Assembly (NCBI GenBank): GCA_017441825.1
Contig: JAFRVD010000019.1
Location: 31,157 to 95,156, forward strand
Direction: 5' to 3'
Length of the DNA stretch: 64,000 bases
From: Lachnospiraceae bacterium
GTDB taxonomy: Bacteria > Bacillota > Clostridia > Lachnospirales > Lachnospiraceae
How positions within the stretch are numbered: position 1 is the first letter of the stretch; the number at the start of each line of letters is the position of its first letter. Below the pieces are notes generated by a model. The model was given only the letters and a program-made list of their open reading frames with translations. It ran no database searches and was not told the DNA's origin. The translations under genes were made by a program, and so were the position numbers. Shown piece by piece: positions 44,759-56,573 of this stretch.

Positions 44759-44787
44759 TTGCTTTTCGTAAGAATATGTGGTATTAT
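44759..44787 (+). promoter_or_regulatory. Promoter of rpsB-tsf
   Basis: TTGCTT (44759-44764), a 17-base spacer and TATTAT (44782-44787), leaving a 5' leader of about 110 bases before rpsB. Confidence 0.6.
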
Positions 44788-44795
44788 CATAAGGC

Positions 44796-44890
44796 TGTTG
44801 AAAAAACACGCATCCTGACGGCACGGCCGGTGTCCGGGGAGACCCGGGCTGCCTTACCGGACGAGGGGTGCGGAAGAAAAAACCGAAAAG
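44796..44890 (+). promoter_or_regulatory. Structured GC-rich rpsB leader
   Basis: The leader holds GTCCGG (44832-44837) pairing with CCGGAC (44857-44862) and an inner GGG-AGA-CCC hairpin. Ribosomal protein S2 leaders often mediate autoregulation, which would fit; the fold has not been compared with a known family. Confidence 0.35.
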
Positions 44891-44900
44891 GAGAAAAGTC

Positions 44901-45665
44901 ATGAGTGTTATTTCAATGAAGCAGTTACTTGAAGCAGGTGTCCATTTCGGACATCAGACCAGACGCTGGAACCCCAAGATGGCTCCGTACATCTACACCG
45001 AAAGAAACGGCATCCACATCATCGACCTGCAGAAGTCTGTGGGCATGGTTGACACAGCTTACAGAGCTGTTGCCGACATCGCGGCGCAGGGCGGCACCAT
45101 CCTGTTCGTGGGGACCAAGAAGCAGGCACAGGACGCTGTCAGAGAAGCAGCTGAAAAGTGCGGCATGTACTACGTGAACCAGCGCTGGCTGGGCGGTATG
45201 CTGACCAACTTCAGGACCATCCAGTCCCGTATTACGAGACTGCGCCAGATCGAGCGTCTTGCAGAAGACGGTACCTTTGAAGTGCTTCCCAAGAAAGAAG
45301 TCACCCAGCTTAAGAAGGAGCAGGAAAAGCTCACGAAGAACCTGGGCGGCATCAAGGAAATGAAGAAGATCCCGGACGCGATCTTTGTCATCGACCCGAA
45401 GAAGGAGCGCATCTGCGTTCAGGAAGCGCATTCCTTAGGCATCACCCTGATCGGCATGTGCGACACGAACTGTGATCCGGAAGAACTGGATTACGTGATC
45501 CCCGGCAATGACGACGCCATCCGCGCCGTGAAGCTTATTGTGGACGCAATGGCTGACGCTGTTGTGGAAGCACATCAGGGCGAGACGAAGGAAGTCACGC
45601 CGGCTCCGGCACCCGCAGAAGAGGAAGCGCCGGCAGAGGCTGAGACCGAAGAGACTGAAGAATAA
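44901..45665 (+). CDS. rpsB: 30S ribosomal protein S2
   Basis: A 254-residue small-subunit protein with the signatures [31 protein letters not shown] and [14 protein letters not shown]. The ATG at 44901 has an AAGGAG site; an earlier in-frame GTG lies in the leader. A Pro/Ala/Glu-rich acidic tail extends the C-terminus. It is followed by tsf after 31 bases. Confidence 0.96.
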   Translation: MSVISMKQLLEAGVHFGHQTRRWNPKMAPYIYTERNGIHIIDLQKSVGMVDTAYRAVADIAAQGGTILFVGTKKQAQDAVREAAEKCGMYYVNQRWLGGMLTNFRTIQSRITRLRQIERLAEDGTFEVLPKKEVTQLKKEQEKLTKNLGGIKEMKKIPDAIFVIDPKKERICVQEAHSLGITLIGMCDTNCDPEELDYVIPGNDDAIRAVKLIVDAMADAVVEAHQGETKEVTPAPAPAEEEAPAEAETEETEE

Positions 45666-45696
45666 TACCTGTATACAGACTGGAGGATTTGAAAAA

Positions 45697-46635
45697 ATGG
45701 CAATTACCGCTGCAATGGTAAAGGAACTGAGAGAAATGACCGGCGCCGGCATGATGGACTGCAAGCGCGCGCTTACAGAGACTGACGGCAACATGGAAAA
45801 GGCTGTGGACTATCTTCGTGAGAAGGGTCTTGCAGGTATTGAAAAGAAGGCCGGCCGCATCGCGGCTGAAGGCATCGTCCGCACGGCTGTTTCCGAATGC
45901 GGAAAGAAGGCAGTTGTTGTTGAAGTGAACGCGGAGACAGACTTTGTCGCGAAGAACGAAAAGTTCCAGACCTACGTTGAGGAAGTAGCCGCTCAGCTTC
46001 TTGCGAGCGACGTGAACGACGTTGAAACGTTCCTGACCGAGACCTGGACACTGGATCCGTCCATGACCGTCCGTGAAAAGCTCGCTTCCATGATCTCCGT
46101 GATCGGAGAAAACATGAACATCCGCCGCTTCGAGCGCATGTCCGTTGAAAACGGCCTGATCGCTTCCTACATCCACGCCGGAGGCAAGATCGGTGTGCTG
46201 GTCAAGGTCGAATCCGACGTCGTGAACGACGCCATCGCTGAAATGGGCAAGAACGTCTGCATGCAGGCGGCAGCCCTGAAGCCGCAGTTCTGCACGAACA
46301 AGGAAGTTCCGGCAGACTTCATCGAAAAGGAGACCGAGATCCTGAAGGCTCAGATCGAAAACGATCCGAAGGAAGCTTCAAAGCCCGAGAACGTCAAGAT
46401 GGGCATCATCAAGGGCCGTATCAACAAGGAACTCAAGGAGATCTGCCTGCTCGACCAGGTCTACGTCAAGGCAGAAGACGGCAAGCAGAGCGTTGCGCAG
46501 TACATTGCTGAAGAAGCGAAGAAGAACGGCGCTAAGGCAGCTGTGACCGCTTTCGTCCGTTACGAGACCGGTGAAGGCCTTCAGAAGAGGGAAGAGGATT
46601 TTGCCGCGGAAGTCGCGAAGCAGATGGGAAACTGA
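45697..46635 (+). CDS. tsf: Translation elongation factor Ts
   Basis: Nucleotide-exchange factor for EF-Tu. The 312-residue protein shows the N-terminal UBA-like VKELREMTGAGMMDCKRAL and the core motif VVEVNAETDFVAKNEKF. The ATG at 45697 follows TGGAGGAT; the longer frame overlaps rpsB and is rejected. Confidence 0.96.
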   Translation: MAITAAMVKELREMTGAGMMDCKRALTETDGNMEKAVDYLREKGLAGIEKKAGRIAAEGIVRTAVSECGKKAVVVEVNAETDFVAKNEKFQTYVEEVAAQLLASDVNDVETFLTETWTLDPSMTVREKLASMISVIGENMNIRRFERMSVENGLIASYIHAGGKIGVLVKVESDVVNDAIAEMGKNVCMQAAALKPQFCTNKEVPADFIEKETEILKAQIENDPKEASKPENVKMGIIKGRINKELKEICLLDQVYVKAEDGKQSVAQYIAEEAKKNGAKAAVTAFVRYETGEGLQKREEDFAAEVAKQMGN

Positions 46636-46666
46636 TCCCACTAAGGTGAACATAAACGGAAAAGCT

Positions 46667-46700
46667 GATGCACTCGCAGGGTCTGCGAGTGCATCTCCTT
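46667..46700 (+). terminator. Stem-loop after tsf
   Basis: A perfect 13-bp stem (46667-46679 with 46683-46695) and a three-base loop lie 31 bases after the tsf stop. The following T-tract is weak (TCCTTATATTT), so partial read-through into trkA is possible. Confidence 0.65.
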
Positions 46701-46727
46701 ATATTTGAAATAAGCTTGGGAGGATCC

Positions 46728-48098
46728 ATGAGGATCATCATTATCGGCTGCGGAAAAACAGGGCTTGCGCTTGCGGAGAGCCTGAATAAGGAAGGGCATG
46801 ACATCGTCGTTATAGATACGAACGCGACGGTCGTCCGCGACGTCGCGTCGTCTCTGGACGTCATGGGCATAAACGGCAACGGCGTGATCCACGACGTTCA
46901 GATCGAAGCCGGCGTGAAGAGCGCGGATATCCTGATCGCGACCACGGGCTCGGACGAGATCAACATGCTGTGCTGCATGATCGCGAACGAAGAAGGCGAT
47001 CATCTGCACACCATCGCCCGTATCCGCGACCCGGAATACGACATGGACGTGAAGTACATCCGTGAACGCCTGAACATCGGCCACATCATCAATCCGGACA
47101 AAATGACGGCGCAGGAGATCATCCATCTCCTGAACTTCCCCTCCGCGCTGGAGATCGACACCTTTGCGCGCGGTACAGTGGATATGATCAAGATGAAGCT
47201 CCCGGAGAACTCTCCTTTGTGCGGCCATATGCTGAAGGAGCTTCCGAAGATCAGCAGCGCGCCTGCCCTGATCTGTATTATTGAACGCGGAAGCCAGGTC
47301 ATCATCCCGGACGGCGACACGTACCTCCTGAAAAACGACATGATCTCAATTGTTGCGAAGCCTCTGGACGCCGTCCAGTTCTGCCGCGATAACCGGCTTG
47401 AATACGCGCGTGCCCGGTCGGCCATGGTGGTCGGCGGCAGCAGGATCACTTACTATATTGCGCAGATCCTGAAAAGGCGCCGCAGCAAGCTGAACTTAAA
47501 GATCATCGAATTAAGCGAAGACCGCGCGGTCCAGCTTTCCGATGAATTCCCGGAGGCTACGGTCATTCACGGGGACGGCTCGGACCACCGGCTCCTTCTG
47601 GAAGAGGGGATCGAGGCGCAGGACGCCTTCGTTGCCCTTACGAATATCGATGAAGAAAATATGATCATGAGCATGCTGGCGTCCCGTATAGAGGGGCTTC
47701 GGCTGATCACAAAGATCAACAGGATGCAGATGGAGGACTTTTCGGATATTGAGATGCCTCTGGGATCTATAGTCACGCCCAAGAAGATCACGTCCGAAGA
47801 AGTGGTGCGGTACGTCCGGAGCTTTGAGCGATCCATCGGCTCGAATATGGAGAATCTGTTCATGGTCGCCGATGATCGCGCGGAAGCCTGCGAATTCCTC
47901 GTGAAGGACGACGAACGCATCGTGGATATCCCGCTCCAGAATCTGCATGTGAAGAAGAACGTGATCGTTGCGGCCATCGTCCGCAACAACAGCGTGATCA
48001 GCCCGCACGGCTCGGACGTCATGAAGGTCAACGACCGTGTGGTCATCATCACCACGAACAGCGGACTTCACGATCTTCGGGATATTTTGGCGAGGTAA
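46728..48098 (+). CDS. trkA: Potassium uptake regulator TrkA
   Basis: A 456-residue peripheral membrane protein that gates TrkH in response to nucleotides. It contains two tandem RCK units, each with a Rossmann motif (IIIGCGKTGLALAESL near the start; AMVVGGSRITYYIA about half way) and a TrkA_C region. The ATG at 46728 follows GGGAGGAT. trkH starts three bases after its stop. Confidence 0.92.
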   Translation: MRIIIIGCGKTGLALAESLNKEGHDIVVIDTNATVVRDVASSLDVMGINGNGVIHDVQIEAGVKSADILIATTGSDEINMLCCMIANEEGDHLHTIARIRDPEYDMDVKYIRERLNIGHIINPDKMTAQEIIHLLNFPSALEIDTFARGTVDMIKMKLPENSPLCGHMLKELPKISSAPALICIIERGSQVIIPDGDTYLLKNDMISIVAKPLDAVQFCRDNRLEYARARSAMVVGGSRITYYIAQILKRRRSKLNLKIIELSEDRAVQLSDEFPEATVIHGDGSDHRLLLEEGIEAQDAFVALTNIDEENMIMSMLASRIEGLRLITKINRMQMEDFSDIEMPLGSIVTPKKITSEEVVRYVRSFERSIGSNMENLFMVADDRAEACEFLVKDDERIVDIPLQNLHVKKNVIVAAIVRNNSVISPHGSDVMKVNDRVVIITTNSGLHDLRDILAR

Positions 48099-48101
48099 CG
48101 C

Positions 48102-49556
48102 ATGAACCTGAGAATCGTACTCTTTTATCTCGGGAGAGTCCTGGGGGTGGGAGCCATTTCGATGGTCATCCCGCTCATCCTGTCGCTTGCATTCGGCGAC
48201 GGGTCGTGGCCGCATATCCTGACCGCCATCATCATAGCCGGCGTGCCGGCTTTAGCGCTTTCCTCGAGGAAACTTAGGAAGGGGAATCTCTTCGCGCGGG
48301 AAGGCTATGTGATCACGGCGCTCGGGTGGATCCTGCTGTCCATGATCGGGGCGCTGCCATTCTATATGAGCGGTACCATTCCGAGCTATATCGACGCAGT
48401 GTTTGAAGTCGTTTCCGGCTTTACCACTACAGGGTCGACCATCCTGACGGAGGTCGAACACCTCGGACCGAGCCTTTTGTTCTGGCGGAGCTTTACTCAC
48501 TGGCTGGGCGGCATGGGCGTACTGGTCCTGATCCTCGCGATCCTGCCGATGTCCGGAGACAGCTACCATATGAACATCATGAAGGCCGAGTCCGCAGGGC
48601 CCAACGTCAGCAAGCTGGTCCCGAGACTCCGGGACACCGCCATCAGCCTGTACGCCATCTACTTTGTGATGACCATCCTGTGCGCGGCCTCCCTCATGCT
48701 TTCCGGCATGAAGGTGCTGGATGCGTTCTGCATCAGCTTCGCGACTGCCGGAACCGGCGGCTTCTGCATCCTGAACACCGGCATGAACACCTACAGCACG
48801 CTGAGCCAGGCGCTCACCACCATCTGGATGATCCTGTTCGGCGTGAGCTTTACCATCTATTTTCTGATGATCGGGAAGGACTGGAAGAGCATTCTGAAGA
48901 ACGAAGAGCTCAGGACGTATCTCGGAATCATAGTGGTTTCTGCTGTTCTGATCTCCTTCAACGTTTTTCTGAACAGCGACAGCGAACTCGGATATTTTGC
49001 TACGCTGCACCACAGCTTCTTCACTGTGGGCAGTATAATGACCACTACAGGCTTTGCGACCCTGGATTTTGACCTGTGGCCGCAGTTTTCGAAGATGATC
49101 CTGCTGACGCTCATGTTCATCGGCGCGTGCGCGGGGTCCACGGGCGGCGGCATCAAGGTCGCGCGCCTTATTATCCTGTTCAAGCAGGCAAAGAAGGAGA
49201 TTCACCTTCTGTTCCACCCGAAGGCGGTCAGACAGGTGCAGCTGGAAGGAAAGACCGTAGAGCATTCGGTCATCCGTTCCGTAAACAACTACATGATCAT
49301 TTACGTAATGGTCTTTGTTGCGTCTCTCCTCATCGTTTCTCTGGACAAATTCGACTTTGCGACCAATTTCTCCGCAGTTGCGGCTACCATGAACAATATC
49401 GGGCCGGGCTTTTCAGCGGTAGGACCCTACGGCAGCTACGCCGGCTTTACAAAGATCTCCAAAATTGTCCTGACCGCCGATATGCTGGCCGGCAGGCTTG
49501 AGATCCTGCCGATCCTGATGCTCTTCCACAAGAACACCTGGAGCAGGCATTTTTAA
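48102..49556 (+). CDS. trkH: Potassium uptake channel subunit TrkH
   Basis: A 484-residue membrane protein with the four-fold repeated pore architecture of TrkH/KtrB. Selectivity-loop-type segments are visible: SGFTTTGSTIL, ATAGTGGFCI, TVGSIMTTTGFAT and the final TMNNIGPGFSAVGP. It pairs with the upstream TrkA to form a K+ importer. Twelve bases separate it from argS. Confidence 0.93.
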   Translation: MNLRIVLFYLGRVLGVGAISMVIPLILSLAFGDGSWPHILTAIIIAGVPALALSSRKLRKGNLFAREGYVITALGWILLSMIGALPFYMSGTIPSYIDAVFEVVSGFTTTGSTILTEVEHLGPSLLFWRSFTHWLGGMGVLVLILAILPMSGDSYHMNIMKAESAGPNVSKLVPRLRDTAISLYAIYFVMTILCAASLMLSGMKVLDAFCISFATAGTGGFCILNTGMNTYSTLSQALTTIWMILFGVSFTIYFLMIGKDWKSILKNEELRTYLGIIVVSAVLISFNVFLNSDSELGYFATLHHSFFTVGSIMTTTGFATLDFDLWPQFSKMILLTLMFIGACAGSTGGGIKVARLIILFKQAKKEIHLLFHPKAVRQVQLEGKTVEHSVIRSVNNYMIIYVMVFVASLLIVSLDKFDFATNFSAVAATMNNIGPGFSAVGPYGSYAGFTKISKIVLTADMLAGRLEILPILMLFHKNTWSRHF

Positions 49557-49568
49557 CGAGGGCAGTAC

Positions 49569-51326
49569 ATGAATTTCAAGAACGAACTCAATAAGATCGC
49601 GGAGGAGGCCTTTCAGAAGGCAGGCTTCGACCCGAAATACGGGAAGGTGACAGTATCGAACCGGCCGGACCTCTGTGAATATCAGTGCAACGGTGCGCTG
49701 GCCGCCGCAAAGGAATACCATACGGCGCCCATCAAAATTGCGGAAGCTATAGCCCCGTATTTCCTCGAAAACGGTGCTTTTTCAAAGGCTGAAGCCGTGG
49801 CCCCGGGATTTATCAACCTGGACCTTTCCACGGCTTTTCTCGCCGATTTTGCGGCCGGGATGGCCGATTCTCCGAAGTTTGGCATGGAGCTTCCCGCTCC
49901 GCGCCGTATACTTCTGGACTACGGCGGGCCGAACGTCGCGAAGCCCCTTCATATCGGGCATCTCAGAACGGCCATCATCGGTGAATCCGTAAAACGCATC
50001 CTGCGCTATACGGGGAACGAAGTCATTGGCGACATCCATTTAGGCGACTGGGGCCTCCAGTTCGGGCTCATCATTGAAGAACTCAGGGACCGCCGGCCGG
50101 AGCTTCCGTATTTCAACCCGGAATTTACGGGAGAATACCCGAAGACCGCGCCTTTTACGCTGTCCGAGCTTGAGGAGATCTACCCCGCGGCATCCGCGCG
50201 GAGCAAGACGGATGAAGCGTTCATGGCGCGTGCGCACGAGCGGACGTTCCTCCTTCAGAAGGAGGACCCTGCCACAGTGGCACTCTGGAAGCACATCATG
50301 GCGCTGTCCATCCCGGACGAGAAGCGGCTCTATGACTATCTGGACGTGCATTTTGAGCTGTGGAGAGGGGAATCCGATGCGGCTCCTGCAGTTCCTGAAG
50401 TCGTTTCGATCGTGAAGGACAAGGGTCTTGCCAGGGTCTCGGAAGGCGCGCTTATAGTGGACGTCATGGAAGAGAGCGATAAGCGCGAAGTGCCTCCGTG
50501 CATTATCTTAAAGTCGGACGGCGCCGCGCTCTACCAGACCACGGACCTCGGCACCATCATCCTGCGCATGCGGGAATTCGATCCGGACATGATGATCTAC
50601 GTGACCGACAAGCGCCAGGAGCTCCATTTCACGCAGGTGTTCCGCGTCGCGCGGAAGGCGGGCATCGTCCGCCCGGAGACTGAACTTGTCCACATCGGCT
50701 ACGGCACGATGAACGGTAAGGACGGAAAGCCCTTCAAGACGCGCGCAGGCGGCGTCATGCGGCTGGAGTCGCTGATCTCAGAGGTCGAGGAAGCCGTCCG
50801 TGAAAAGATGCGGGAGCGGTACGACGATGAAGAGCTCAACGAAGATACGGTCCGCCTGGTCGCGCTTGCAGCCATCAAGTACGGCGACCTTTCGAACCAG
50901 GCTGCGAAGGACTACAACTTTGACATCGACCGTTTCGCGTCCTTCGAGGGCAACACGGGCCCGTACATTCTCTACACGATCGTCCGGATCCGTTCCATTC
51001 TCAAAAAGGCCGGGAGAGAGGAGATCGTCCCCGGGGACCTTTCCGTTCTTCGGAATGCCGCTCCGGGCTGCAAGGAGCTTCTAAAGGTCCTTGCAGGCTT
51101 TACCGACATGATGGATGAAGCCGCAGGAGACCTTGCGCCTCACAAGATCTGCAGCTATATCTATCAGCTGTCCGACGCGTTCAACAGCTTCTACCACGAG
51201 ACCCCCATCCTCCGGGAAGAGGACGACGCGCTCCGGAACGGATACCTGTCACTCCTTGCCCTTGTGAAGTGTGTGCTGGAGGACTGCATCGACATGCTCG
51301 GTTTCTCCGCACCGGAAAAGATGTAG
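49569..51326 (+). CDS. argS: Arginyl-tRNA synthetase
   Basis: Class I synthetase of 585 residues. It has an N-terminal additional domain (about 1-110), the HIGH signature PLHIGHLRTAIIG, HLGDWGLQFG, the KMSKS-equivalent GKPFKTRAGGV, and a DALR-type anticodon-binding C-terminus. A bidirectional-looking hairpin follows its stop. Confidence 0.96.
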   Translation: MNFKNELNKIAEEAFQKAGFDPKYGKVTVSNRPDLCEYQCNGALAAAKEYHTAPIKIAEAIAPYFLENGAFSKAEAVAPGFINLDLSTAFLADFAAGMADSPKFGMELPAPRRILLDYGGPNVAKPLHIGHLRTAIIGESVKRILRYTGNEVIGDIHLGDWGLQFGLIIEELRDRRPELPYFNPEFTGEYPKTAPFTLSELEEIYPAASARSKTDEAFMARAHERTFLLQKEDPATVALWKHIMALSIPDEKRLYDYLDVHFELWRGESDAAPAVPEVVSIVKDKGLARVSEGALIVDVMEESDKREVPPCIILKSDGAALYQTTDLGTIILRMREFDPDMMIYVTDKRQELHFTQVFRVARKAGIVRPETELVHIGYGTMNGKDGKPFKTRAGGVMRLESLISEVEEAVREKMRERYDDEELNEDTVRLVALAAIKYGDLSNQAAKDYNFDIDRFASFEGNTGPYILYTIVRIRSILKKAGREEIVPGDLSVLRNAAPGCKELLKVLAGFTDMMDEAAGDLAPHKICSYIYQLSDAFNSFYHETPILREEDDALRNGYLSLLALVKCVLEDCIDMLGFSAPEKM

Positions 51327-51356
51327 TATAAATGTAATATAAGTGTAATATAAAAA

Positions 51357-51383
51357 GCCAGGAATAAGAGTATTCCTGGCTTT
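51357..51383. terminator. Hairpin after argS
   Basis: GCCAGGAATA and its complement (51357-51366, 51371-51380) with an AGAG loop. On the plus strand TTTG follows; on the minus strand five T residues follow, so polarity is ambiguous. Confidence 0.7.
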
Positions 51384-51414
51384 GCATATAACTATTCACA
51401 ACAGGAGGTATGCG

Positions 51415-52547
51415 ATGAACTTTACAAAACTGACAGAATTCCTCAATGATTTCCCGAAAAGGGGCCTGCCTGAGGTGGACCTTGCGGTCACGCTGAACGG
51501 TGAAGAGGTCTACCGGAACCTGGTCGGCTTCTCGGATGCGGAAAAGACGAAGCCTGCGTCTCACGACGACCTGTACTGGATCTATTCCACATCGAAGGTG
51601 ATCACCTGCACCGCTGCCATGCGGCTCGTGGAAGAAGAAAGATCAGCCTTGACGACCCGGTTTCGAAGTACCTGCCGGCGTTTCAGGATCTCACGGTACA
51701 GCAGGAGGACGGAAGTGTAAAGCCCGCGGAAAACGTGATGACCATCGAGCATCTGTTCCTGATGGCCGGCGGCCTGGACTACGACATGCAGACGCCCGCG
51801 CTTGTTGCGCTTGCCCACAGGAAGCCCGACGCTTCCACTGCGGAGCTCTGCAATGAGATGGCCAGAAAGCCGCTTCATTTCGAGCCGGGCACGCACTATC
51901 TTTACAGCCTCTGCCACGACGTATTGGGCGCCGTTGTGGAAGTCGTAAGCGGGATGACGCTTGGCGCTTATATGAAAAAGTACATCTTCGACCCGCTCGG
52001 AATGACCGACACCGGCTTCCGGCCGACGGAAGAGCAGAAATCGCGTATTGTGGACCTGTACCGCTTCGAAAGCGGTTCCGGTACGGCCGAAAAGGTGGAC
52101 AACACCATGCGGCTCAGGCTCGTTCCGAATTATGAGAGCGGAGGCGGCGGACTGTTCTCCAAGACAGACGACTATATCAGGCTCGTGACCTGTCTTGCGA
52201 ACGGCGGAAAAACGAAGGACGGCTATCAGCTTTTACGGCCCGAGACTATCGCGATGATGGAAGTGCCGAGGCTCGTCCCGGCCGCCGTCACGGACATGGT
52301 CAATTCCCGCCTTCACGGCTACAGCTGGGGTCTCTGCGGAAGAGTGCATGTGAACCCGGTATACTCCCTGTCGAAATCACCTGTCGGAGAATTCGGCTGG
52401 GACAGCGCAGGCGCGGCCTTCGCGATGGTGGATACGAAGAACCATGTGGGTCTCTATCTGGCCTGCCACGTGCTGAACTGCAACTACGCGTACCACATCC
52501 TGCATCCCATGATGCGGAACCTGGTCTATGAAGGACTGGAGCTGTAA
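51415..52547 (+). pseudogene. Class C beta-lactamase-like serine hydrolase, frameshifted
   Basis: A serine-hydrolase gene split by a frameshift. The first part (from the ATG at 51415, after an AGGAGG site) runs normally to about codon 75 and contains the SxxK nucleophile motif STSK within WIYSTSKVIT. Near base 51640 (GAAGAAGAAAG) the reading frame changes: with one base added, translation continues as KISLDDPVSKYLPAFQDL and then through IEHLFLMAGGLDYD and HYLYSLCHDVLG to the stop at 52547. The intact protein would be about 377 residues. Either a recent pseudogene or a sequencing/assembly error in a purine run. No signal peptide is visible. Confidence 0.8.
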
Positions 52548-52550
52548 AGA

Positions 52551-54167
52551 TCAGTTAAAAACGACGTATTTGAGTTTCTGAACAAATTCCGCATTCGTTT
52601 TAGTCATGGCAAAGAGGTCGAGGATCTGCTCCGTGGATTCCTCGGCCTTCATGCCGCCAGTGACCTTGTGGATCTTGGCTGCGGCTTCCAGCTCGTCCGG
52701 GGTCAGCAGGAGATCGTCACGCCGGGTACTGGAGCGCATGATATCGATGGCGGGGAAGATCCGCCGTTCGGAAAGCTTCCTGTTCAGGACGAGCTCCATG
52801 TTGCCGGTGCCCTTGAATTCCTCGTATACTACGTCGTCCAGACGGCTTCCGGTTTCTACGAGGGCAGTTGCGAGAATTGTGAGCGAGCCGCCTTCACGCA
52901 TGCAGCGCGCAGCGCCGAAGAAGCGCTTGGGCATGTATAGGGATGCCGGGTCCAGGCCGCCGGAAAGCGTCCTGCCGCTCGACGTGATGGTCAGGTTGTA
53001 CGCACGGGTCATCCTCGTGATGCTGTCCAGGAGAATAACCACGTCCTTTTTCATTTCGACGAGCCGCTTAGCACGTTCGATGATCATCTCTGAGACCCGC
53101 TTATGGTGCTCCGGCTGTTCATCGAAGGTCGAGTAGACCACTTCAACGTTGTCCCCGACCACGGTCTCCTTCATATCCGTCACTTCCTCAGGACGTTCGT
53201 CAATGAGCAGCACGATAATGAAAAGATCCGGATGATTCTTCAGAAGCGACTGCGCGATCTGCTTTAAAAGAGTGGTCTTGCCGACCTTTGGCTGCGCGAC
53301 GATCAGTCCGCGCTGGCCTTTGCCGATGGGACAGAGAAGGTCCGTGATGCGCATGGAAACGGCACAGTCCGGGGTCTCCAGATGCAGGCGCTCATGCGGG
53401 AAAATGGGCGTCAGGTTCTCGAACGGGACGATCTTTGCGTGCTCGGAAACAGTCATGCCGTTGATGGTATCGATATAAAGCAGTGCGGAAAATTTTTCCG
53501 TAGGAGACTTGATCCTTTTGCTGCCGCTCACGATATCGCCTGTTTTCAGCCGGAAGCGCTTGATCTGGGAAGGCGCGACGTAGATGTCATCCTCGCCTGT
53601 CATGAAGCCGCTTGAACGGATGAAGCCGAAGCCGTCCGGGATGACCTCGAGGAAGCCTGAGGCTTTTTCACCGCTGTCGAGATCAGACAGGTTTCTGGGC
53701 GGGTCGTTTCGGGAAGCGTCGTTCCTGTAGGCTTCGGTCCTGGAAGAGTCAGTCCTGTAGGTTTCGTTCCGGGAAGAGTCGTTCCTGGAAGGCTCACGGA
53801 CAGGCTGTACGTCCCGGTTTGCCTGCGTGTCCTTTGCGGTCTGCGGGTCCTTTGCAGGCTGCGGCTCACGGGTCTCACGGTAAGCCGGGGCTTCCTGGAC
53901 GGACACAGGCGCAGGCTCTGAGTTCGTACGCGTATAAGTCCTTTTTACGCGGCGGACCGGCGCAGGCTGAGAAGCAGGCTCTTCCGTCCGCGCAGTGCTG
54001 TCCACAGGCTTATCCTGAGCTTTTTCCTGAGCTTTTTCCTGCTCATAAAGCTCGAGGAGCTTATCAATGAGCTCCTGCTTCCTTAGGGCAGTGACCCGCG
54101 GAATGGATTTGGACGCAGCTATAGCCCTGAGCTCTGTCAGGGAAAGGGAATTCAGTTTTTCTCTCAT
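52551..54167 (-). CDS. rho: Transcription termination factor Rho
   Basis: Hexameric RNA helicase for factor-dependent termination. The 538-residue protein has an N-terminal Rho_N helix (LTELRAIAAS), a long inserted disordered segment (about residues 45-175), the cold-shock RNA-binding domain beginning ASGFLEVIPDGFGFIRSS, and the ATPase core with Walker A QPKVGKTTLLK and DERPEEVTDM, VILLDSITRMTRAYN, and the Q/R-loop region SGGLDP. The insert is rich in Arg, Asn, Asp, Ser and Thr with short SRND/SRNE/YRTD-type repeats and is longer than in standard 419-residue Rho. Confidence 0.93.
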   Translation of the reverse strand: MREKLNSLSLTELRAIAASKSIPRVTALRKQELIDKLLELYEQEKAQEKAQDKPVDSTARTEEPASQPAPVRRVKRTYTRTNSEPAPVSVQEAPAYRETREPQPAKDPQTAKDTQANRDVQPVREPSRNDSSRNETYRTDSSRTEAYRNDASRNDPPRNLSDLDSGEKASGFLEVIPDGFGFIRSSGFMTGEDDIYVAPSQIKRFRLKTGDIVSGSKRIKSPTEKFSALLYIDTINGMTVSEHAKIVPFENLTPIFPHERLHLETPDCAVSMRITDLLCPIGKGQRGLIVAQPKVGKTTLLKQIAQSLLKNHPDLFIIVLLIDERPEEVTDMKETVVGDNVEVVYSTFDEQPEHHKRVSEMIIERAKRLVEMKKDVVILLDSITRMTRAYNLTITSSGRTLSGGLDPASLYMPKRFFGAARCMREGGSLTILATALVETGSRLDDVVYEEFKGTGNMELVLNRKLSERRIFPAIDIMRSSTRRDDLLLTPDELEAAAKIHKVTGGMKAEESTEQILDLFAMTKTNAEFVQKLKYVVFN

Positions 54168-54235
54168 AAAACTCCTTTGGAAAAACGGGGAAAATGCAGA
54201 AACGAAAAGAATTTATGAATGTTTGATTCGTGACA

Positions 54236-54264
54236 ACCATAACACACGAAAGCAGAAAAGTCAA
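54236..54264 (-). promoter_or_regulatory. Promoter of rho
   Basis: On the minus strand: TTGACT (54264-54259), a 17-base spacer and TATGGT (54241-54236), a moderate -10. Confidence 0.55.
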
Positions 54265-54309
54265 CTTCAGATTCGTATGCGATTTCACACAGAAGACACA
54301 AAAAAGGGC

Positions 54310-54337
54310 TTGCATTTCAGAGATTATGTGCTATTAT
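54310..54337 (+). promoter_or_regulatory. Promoter of groES-groEL
   Basis: TTGCAT (54310-54315), a 16-base spacer and TATTAT (54332-54337), directly upstream of the CIRCE operator. Confidence 0.7.
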
Positions 54338-54347
54338 AAGAGGGTGG

Positions 54348-54374
54348 TTAGCACTCGAACCTAAAGAGTGCTGA
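54348..54374 (+). promoter_or_regulatory. CIRCE operator (HrcA binding site)
   Basis: TTAGCACTC, nine bases, GAGTGCTGA (54348-54374). This matches the CIRCE inverted repeat with one difference (TGA for TAA). HrcA should repress groESL here. Confidence 0.95.
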
Positions 54375-54421
54375 TGAAGCATCAGACAGGGGATCCTGTT
54401 GATTATAAGAGGAGGTACAAA

Positions 54422-56340
<1,919 letters not shown>

Positions 56341-56370
56341 GCTCTGTTTCAATAAACTTAATCGGAATTT

Positions 56371-56401
56371 GCGGACCGGATCATTTCCGGTCCGCTTTTT
56401 T
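56371..56401 (+). terminator. Terminator after groEL
   Basis: A ten-base stem (56371-56380 with 56386-56395), a five-base loop and six T residues. Confidence 0.92.
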
Positions 56402-56513
56402 GTGATCAGTGGCGGCAAAAAGACTGTTTACACGTGTTTTTACTGTTAAAGTGGGGAGATTCAGGCGGATTTATGCCGGTTAGCGCCGGCTTTTGCAGGA
56501 AAAACTGTATGAC

Positions 56514-56542
56514 TTGAAGTATTTAATAAAATGTGGTATAAT
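56514..56542 (+). promoter_or_regulatory. Promoter of icd
   Basis: TTGAAG (56514-56519), a 17-base spacer and perfect TATAAT (56537-56542), 31 bases before the ATG. Confidence 0.75.
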
Positions 56543-56573
56543 TCCCAAAACGAAGTAACAGGAGCTTTGAGAA

